A stretch of DNA of 64,000 nucleotides, taken from contig NZ_LR590484.1 of assembly GCF_901482695.1 (NCBI RefSeq), positions 4,402,001 to 4,466,000 of the forward strand, written 5' to 3'. This stretch comes from Sphingobacterium thalpophilum (lineage in GTDB: Bacteria > Bacteroidota > Bacteroidia > Sphingobacteriales > Sphingobacteriaceae). Positions within the stretch are counted from its first letter, which is position 1. The number at the start of each line of letters is the position of its first letter. Shown here piece after piece: positions 59,404 to 64,000 of this stretch. The translations under genes and the position numbers were made by a program. The notes beneath the pieces are model-generated. The model was given only the letters and a program-made list of their open reading frames with translations. It was not told where the DNA came from and did no database searches.

Positions 59404-59562
59404 AATAGACAAATCATAGGGCAGAAATCACTGCCATGGATTCGGCAAAGCTAGCCACTCCATATAAAGTTTATGTTAACAGAGGATTAACAATAGGATA
59501 ACAAAACGCAAGATCACGCATTAAAAACGCATAGATCACGATTAAATAGGGTGTAAATAGTG

Positions 59563-59592
59563 CATAAAGCGCAGTTTATACTGCGCTTTATG
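59563..59592. terminator. Terminator after the TlpA gene
   Basis: CATAAAGCGCAG (59563-59574) pairs perfectly with CTGCGCTTTATG (59581-59592) around TTTATA. It follows the leftward SusC-SusD-TlpA operon and separates it from the next SusC gene. The stretch 59404-59562 is AT-rich and should carry the promoter of that gene. Confidence 0.82.
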
Positions 59593-59620
59593 TACGGCTC
59601 GCGGTCTATGCTGTCGGGTT

Positions 59621-61537
59621 TTACTGCTCCTGTTCTTTTAGGTATTCGATCATGGCATCCAGGCTCTGTAGCAGCTTTTCACCTTCAAATCCCACTTTCC
59701 GGAAACGGATATTGCGTTTGCTGTCGAGAATCAGCGTGGTCGGAATGGAGGTGATATCGAGCTTGCTGCTCAGTTTCTTGTCCTGGTTGTAGTAAAAGGG
59801 GAAGTCGAATTGCGGATTGGCCTGCGCCCATTTGTAGGCATCGTCCCAGCTGTTGCCGCTGCCAGAATTGAGCACGACAAACTTCACTTTGGGGTCGTCT
59901 GCATACTTTTTGTACACCTGATGCAGGTAGGGGAAGGAGGCAATACAGGGCTTGCACCAGGTCGCCCAGAAGTCGATGACCACAATCTTGCCTTCCAGAT
60001 CCTGTGGGCCTAATGGCCTGCGCGACATATCGACGATGCTGAACTCCGCCGGAAAGGGGCTGCTGCCGATGGTCTGCGCAAATTCCTGATAGTAATGCTG
60101 CTTCCACTGCCTGTCGAGCTTGCTGAAATAGGCCTGCCGGTCGGCGGCAGTACGGATCCCCCGATGGCCGACTGCATCCTCCAGCAGCTGCCGGATCTTG
60201 GGGTCAAAGGGGGCCTGCTGATAGGCAGCTTCGAGTACAGGTAAGGCACTTCCGGCATCATTCCATTGCTGGTACTGTGCGGCGACGGCGCTCAGCAGTG
60301 CCGGAGACTTCAGCGTGGGGATGCTCCGGGCAAACCACTGCCGGGCGGCTTCCGGCTGGTTCAGCCGGGCTGCCAGAAGTCCCTGGCTGGCCATGATCTC
60401 CGCCTTGACTGCTTCGATTTTGTCGGCCCGCGCAGGATCGTGGGCGACCAGATAGCCGGTTTCGGGAAAATAGCGGATCAGACTCACGGGGTATGCCGCG
60501 ATACTGTCCAGAACATACAGATTGAGCCTGGAGGCTTCGCGGAGCAGGATCTTGTGGTCCAGCATCAGCTGCACATAGCTGCGGTACGCGCGCCATTTGT
60601 AGGGATCTGGCTCCCAGGTGGTGATCAGGGGCAGGTAAGTACGTGCTGCCACACTGTCGCCACGCTGCACGGAGTAGCTGAACAGGTACTCGTAGGCACT
60701 GCCTAAGGCCTCCTTGTTGCTGTCCGTGCGGCGCTCCAGCAGCTGCTGTATCCCTGCCACCACCGCGGACGAGTCCGGCTCACGCAGCAGCGTATTGAGC
60801 CGGTAGGAGATCCCGATCTTTTCGTTCGGAAACTCGTCCACCACCACACGGCGGATCGAGTCCACCTTCTGGTTCTGTCCCAGGATCAGATAGCCCATCG
60901 TCACTTTGTTGAGATTGCCCTCGGAGAGGGGATTGCTCCTGAATCTTTGCTCGATCACGGCCAGCCCTTCTTTCAGCAGCTCCGACTGCCGGGCGGGACT
61001 GCTCTCCTTCATCTGCAGAGCGATCAGCCGCAGCCGGGCCTCATAGTTGTCGGGATACAGGCTGAGCTCTTTCTTTAAGTAATGTTCCTGCAGGGGGACG
61101 ATACGGTCGGAAGTCTTGTTCTGCACCGGCACGCTATAGGATTTACCGAGGTAATTGCCGGCAATGAGTTTGCCCTGTTTATAGATATAAATTTCGTACT
61201 GGCTGCTGTCGCTGGCCTGCTGCACAAATTTCTTGTCCTTATCGGAAATGGTAAAGCAGGAAAAGTTGGCATAAGGCGGCAGCTTAAACTGTACCTGCCA
61301 GCGGCCATGCTGCTGCTGCATGGGCATCCGGCTGGGCAGCTCGTAAAAGTTGGAGTAGCCGAAGTCCACGAAAAAGGGGCCTGCGGCACTGGGTGCAGCG
61401 CTGCCACGGGGATCAAAGCTGATCGTCACGGTATCACCGGCCACGGCTTTTGCCGGCACAATGCGGACCTGCGCCCGCAGCACGGGGCTGGTTTGCAGCA
61501 GGACGAGCAGCAGCGAAAGGTTGAGTAGCTTAATCAT
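59621..61537 (-). CDS. TlpA-family thioredoxin-like protein with long N-terminal region
   Basis: A 638-residue exported protein. A signal peptide (LLNLSLLLVLLQTSPVLRA) is followed by a beta domain, a TPR-like helical centre (SEGNLNKVTMGYLILGQNQK, LLAARLNQPEAARQWFARSI) and a C-terminal TlpA domain whose motif WATWCKPC ends at about residue 531, with the cis-Pro in TSIPTTLIL. It overlaps the SusD gene by eight bases. It probably reduces disulfides or thiol targets near the outer membrane linked to the SusC/D system. Confidence 0.88.
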   Translation of the reverse strand: MIKLLNLSLLLVLLQTSPVLRAQVRIVPAKAVAGDTVTISFDPRGSAAPSAAGPFFVDFGYSNFYELPSRMPMQQQHGRWQVQFKLPPYANFSCFTISDKDKKFVQQASDSSQYEIYIYKQGKLIAGNYLGKSYSVPVQNKTSDRIVPLQEHYLKKELSLYPDNYEARLRLIALQMKESSPARQSELLKEGLAVIEQRFRSNPLSEGNLNKVTMGYLILGQNQKVDSIRRVVVDEFPNEKIGISYRLNTLLREPDSSAVVAGIQQLLERRTDSNKEALGSAYEYLFSYSVQRGDSVAARTYLPLITTWEPDPYKWRAYRSYVQLMLDHKILLREASRLNLYVLDSIAAYPVSLIRYFPETGYLVAHDPARADKIEAVKAEIMASQGLLAARLNQPEAARQWFARSIPTLKSPALLSAVAAQYQQWNDAGSALPVLEAAYQQAPFDPKIRQLLEDAVGHRGIRTAADRQAYFSKLDRQWKQHYYQEFAQTIGSSPFPAEFSIVDMSRRPLGPQDLEGKIVVIDFWATWCKPCIASFPYLHQVYKKYADDPKVKFVVLNSGSGNSWDDAYKWAQANPQFDFPFYYNQDKKLSSKLDITSIPTTLILDSKRNIRFRKVGFEGEKLLQSLDAMIEYLKEQEQ

Positions 61538-62918
61538 TCTGCTGGAGATTAGGGTTGGTCAATAGAATAGAACTTGCGATCGGTATTTTTAAGTCGCTTT
61601 CGCTAAAGTCTGTTTTGGCTGCTTTGAGCACCGGCAGGGCCCTGTTGGTCCGGACCAGGTCAAACCAGCGGTGCCCCCATTCGCCGAGCAGCTCCAGCTG
61701 CCGTTCTTTTTCCAGTGCCACTGCGATATCGGCTTTGGCCATCGTGTGGGGCAGGGCATCGAGTCCGGCACGCTCACGGATCTGGTTGATATCGTCGATG
61801 GCGGCACCGAGCTTGTTCTGGTTGAGACGGGCTTCGGCACGGATCAGATACTGCTCGGCCAGACGCAGCACGGTGTTGTATTCGGTAACGGGTGCGCCGG
61901 TACGCACCTTGTACTTATAAGGCATATAACGGGTCTCACTGCCGACAGCATAGGGCTTCAGCCAGTTGGCCTTACGCAGGTCACCGTCCTCATAATCTGC
62001 CAGTGTGCTGCCGTACACCTGATAATAGCTCCGCGCTGTTGCCACGGCCGGAACGATGCTGAACCCTTCCCAGGTATTGACACCAGCAGTGGAGAGGTTG
62101 ACGGTCTGCAGCTGCCAGATGGCTTCTTTGCTGGTTTTCAGGAACACGGTATTCAGATCGCGGGACAGCTCATAACGGCTGTCGCCGATGACTTTGGTGG
62201 CTGTGGCTTCGGCATTGGCCCAGTCCGAGCGGTAGAGGTATACCCGGGCCAATAAGGCTTCCACTGCTTTTCGGTTGGGACGGGTGCGTTCGGTGCCGAT
62301 GTAGGTATCGGGGATGTCCGCAGCAGCCTGCCTGAGGTCTTCCACCATGAAGGCATAGAGCTCTTCCCGGGATGCTGGACCTTTCTGGTTGTTGGCCTCC
62401 AGATTTTTGGTGTCCGTGATCAGAGGGACTTTGTTGAACAGATTGCTAAGGTAAAAGTAGCAGAATACCCGCGTAAAACGGGCTTCGGCAGACAGCTCTG
62501 CCTTGACCTCAGCACTCAGCGACGAGGCTTCCAGACCTTCGATAATTTTGTTGCTATGGTTGATATAGCTGAAAGGCTGGGACCAGAGACGGTCGAGATA
62601 AGAGGTGGCGGGACTGAGTTTATTGTATTTATACTCATCATAAGTGGTAAAGGCTGAATTGTACTCGTCGGCCAGACTCGCCAGGACGATGGTCATCAGT
62701 CCGCTGGCAAACTGGTTGTTGTAATTGTTCATGCTGGTATACAGCCCGGCTACTGTTGCGCTGGCGGTTTTGGCGTCGCTGAAAGCCGCGCCGGCAGCCA
62801 CTTCGGTGCGCGGCGGATCGGTCTCCAGAAATTTGCTGCAGGACAGGTGGAGCAGCGGTGTGGCAAAGAGACTGTAGATGATATATTTTTTCATGGGATA
62901 GTTCGTTGGTCGTTTCAT
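61530..62918 (-). CDS. SusD/RagB-family outer-membrane lipoprotein
   Basis: A 462-residue lipoprotein with lipobox-like LLHLSC. It has the SusD hallmarks: FLETDPPRTEV, LSAEARFTRVFCYFYLSNLF, RPNRKAVEALLARVYLYRSD and the C-terminal EKERQLELLGEWGHRWFDLV. It overlaps the TlpA gene and follows the SusC stop by about six bases, so all three form one operon. The ATG at 62918 could be replaced by one eight codons downstream. Confidence 0.88.
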   Translation of the reverse strand: MKRPTNYPMKKYIIYSLFATPLLHLSCSKFLETDPPRTEVAAGAAFSDAKTASATVAGLYTSMNNYNNQFASGLMTIVLASLADEYNSAFTTYDEYKYNKLSPATSYLDRLWSQPFSYINHSNKIIEGLEASSLSAEVKAELSAEARFTRVFCYFYLSNLFNKVPLITDTKNLEANNQKGPASREELYAFMVEDLRQAAADIPDTYIGTERTRPNRKAVEALLARVYLYRSDWANAEATATKVIGDSRYELSRDLNTVFLKTSKEAIWQLQTVNLSTAGVNTWEGFSIVPAVATARSYYQVYGSTLADYEDGDLRKANWLKPYAVGSETRYMPYKYKVRTGAPVTEYNTVLRLAEQYLIRAEARLNQNKLGAAIDDINQIRERAGLDALPHTMAKADIAVALEKERQLELLGEWGHRWFDLVRTNRALPVLKAAKTDFSESDLKIPIASSILLTNPNLQQND

Positions 62919-62924
62919 GATTGA

Positions 62925-64000
62925 TTAAAAAGTGAGCTGCACACCAAAGGTATAGGTACGCAACGACGGTGTGGCGCTGGTGCGTACAGACCCGAAGGGG
63001 TTGACATCTGAAAGGTAGCTGCGGTCAAAACCGGGCATCTCGGGGTCCATGCCCCTGAAGCTGGTCCAGGTCAGCAGATTCTGCGCGGTAAACTGCAGGG
63101 CGGCCCGGCTGATGTGGATCTTTTGCGCCCACCGCGAGATATCGTAGCTGAGCGACACATTTTTTAGTCGGATGAAGGAGGCGTCGTCCCAGACCGCAGA
63201 GGAGTACCGGTAATTGTTGCGGTACACCACATTGGCCTCGTTGGCACTATTGGCCGTGGCACGTGGGATATCGGTGATGTCGCCGGGCTGCTGCCAGCGG
63301 CCCAGTACGTATTCGTCCAGATTGGCCATGGCACCGATGGTGGTCGCCAGTGGCCCATAGCCGATGGAGGGGCCTTCCTGCTTGACAAACTGCAGCATGA
63401 AGCCCAGACTCAGCGGGCCATAGCTCAGGTTGTTGCTGAGGCCGCCGTAATAGCGCGGCATGGTTGAACCCAGGGTCACGTAGTCATTGAAATCGGTAAT
63501 CTTGCCGTCGCCGTCCACATCCCTGAACTGGGCGATGCCGGTCTGCGGATCCACACCGGTGAACTGGAAGCCGCGCACGATGCGTGTGGACTCGCCGATA
63601 ACGTAGCGGCGCGCATCGCTGCTGCTCTCAAGCCCCGGATATTCCAGCAGGGTATTGGACGGAAAGGTGATATTGAAGCTGGTCTTCCAGCTGAACTGTT
63701 CCCGCTGGATATTGGTGCTGCTGAGCTCCAGCTCCCAGCCGCTGTTTTCGATCTTTGCCGGCTGATTGCCAAAATAGGAGGTAAAGCCCGTCTGTGGCGC
63801 CAGGGTAATATCGATCAGCTGGTTGCCGGATCTATTGTTGTAGTAGTTGAGGGTCATGAAGATGCGGTCCTTCAAAAATCCGAGGTCAAGGCCCAGCTCT
63901 TTCTTTCTGATTTCTTCCCAGCCAAAATTGGGGTTGTATACGCGTGTCGGGTACAGGCCCGAGATGCCCTGGTAGGCGAAGTTGGTGCCCCAGGTATCGA
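62925..64000 (-). CDS. SusC/RagA-type TonB-linked outer-membrane protein, C-terminal part (runs off window)
   Basis: The open frame enters from the right edge (DTWGTNFAYQGISGLYPTRV) and contains the C-terminal barrel strands of a SusC protein: KKELGLDLGFLKDRIFMTLN, YYNNRSGNQLIDI and the terminal RTYTFGVQLTF. About 357 residues are visible; the plug and signal peptide lie outside. A start inside the window (63875) is an internal Met, not a real start. It is the first gene of the SusC-SusD-TlpA operon. Confidence 0.88.
   Translation of the reverse strand, partial: DTWGTNFAYQGISGLYPTRVYNPNFGWEEIRKKELGLDLGFLKDRIFMTLNYYNNRSGNQLIDITLAPQTGFTSYFGNQPAKIENSGWELELSSTNIQREQFSWKTSFNITFPSNTLLEYPGLESSSDARRYVIGESTRIVRGFQFTGVDPQTGIAQFRDVDGDGKITDFNDYVTLGSTMPRYYGGLSNNLSYGPLSLGFMLQFVKQEGPSIGYGPLATTIGAMANLDEYVLGRWQQPGDITDIPRATANSANEANVVYRNNYRYSSAVWDDASFIRLKNVSLSYDISRWAQKIHISRAALQFTAQNLLTWTSFRGMDPEMPGFDRSYLSDVNPFGSVRTSATPSLRTYTFGVQLTF

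Overview
The window looks like a chromosomal segment of a Bacteroidota bacterium, most likely a Sphingobacteriaceae member such as Sphingobacterium or Pedobacter. The reasons are several SusC/SusD outer-membrane pairs, FecI/FecR regulation, TlpA-type thioredoxins next to SusC/D genes, DUF6266/DUF5675/DUF6520-like proteins, and promoter-like TTTG...TAnnTTTG elements. The left half (about 1-38 kb) is AT-rich and full of mobile DNA. The right half (about 39-64 kb) is richer in G+C and reads like ordinary chromosome.

Layout. 1-2.1 kb: a two-gene ATPase/partner operon, cut by the window edge and possibly anti-phage. 2.2-3.9 kb: a SnoaL-like/EF-Tu-like chimera made by a deletion, an unknown gene and a helix-turn-helix regulator. 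3.9-7.6 kb: module A, made of a promoter, a predicted structured RNA, a 37-aa ORF, a 125-aa ORF and a SusC gene broken by an ISL3 element (7.6-9.3 kb). 9.3-10.0 kb: an IS21 IstA remnant ending at a perfect 38-bp palindrome. 10.2-13.4 kb: a leftward operon (LicD, nucleotidyltransferase, PLP enzyme, SAM methyltransferase) that could make and attach phosphoethanolamine or phosphocholine. 14.0-26.0 kb: a rightward class I lanthipeptide-type operon with a short LanC-like protein, glycosyltransferase, double-glycine precursor peptide, CPBP protease, C39 peptidase-ABC exporter, MDR dehydrogenase, split LanB dehydratase and HlyD adaptor. An IS3 element has cut off the last part of the LanB N-terminal subunit. 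26.0-30.1 kb: a fecR remnant, a truncated IS21 and a complete IS21-type element next to it. 30.1-38.1 kb: module B, a second copy of the RNA/37-aa/125-aa unit, here followed by TlpA, SusC and SusD. 38.2-40.4 kb: a DUF6520-like exported peptide, a MauE/DoxX membrane protein and an AraC regulator. 40.5-45.6 kb: a cassette of DUF6266, DUF5675 and holin-like genes. 45.7-47.2 kb: a TetR regulator and an SDR enzyme with matching operators. 47.3-54.3 kb: a FecI/FecR/TonB receptor/lipoprotein operon. 54.7-59.4 kb: a SusC/SusD pair. 59.6-64 kb: a SusC (partial)/SusD/TlpA operon.

Main points. Modules A and B share a nearly identical direct repeat of about 1.14 kb that brackets about 27 kb holding the whole peptide cluster, so the cluster sits in a segment that recombination could delete. 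Ahead of each repeat is a more diverged RNA-like structure whose stems are kept although the sequence differs; this is the best candidate for an undescribed regulatory element. The divergent LicD-type operon beside the lanthipeptide operon is the best candidate for an undescribed tailoring or surface-decoration pathway. No tRNA, rRNA or CRISPR array was seen.
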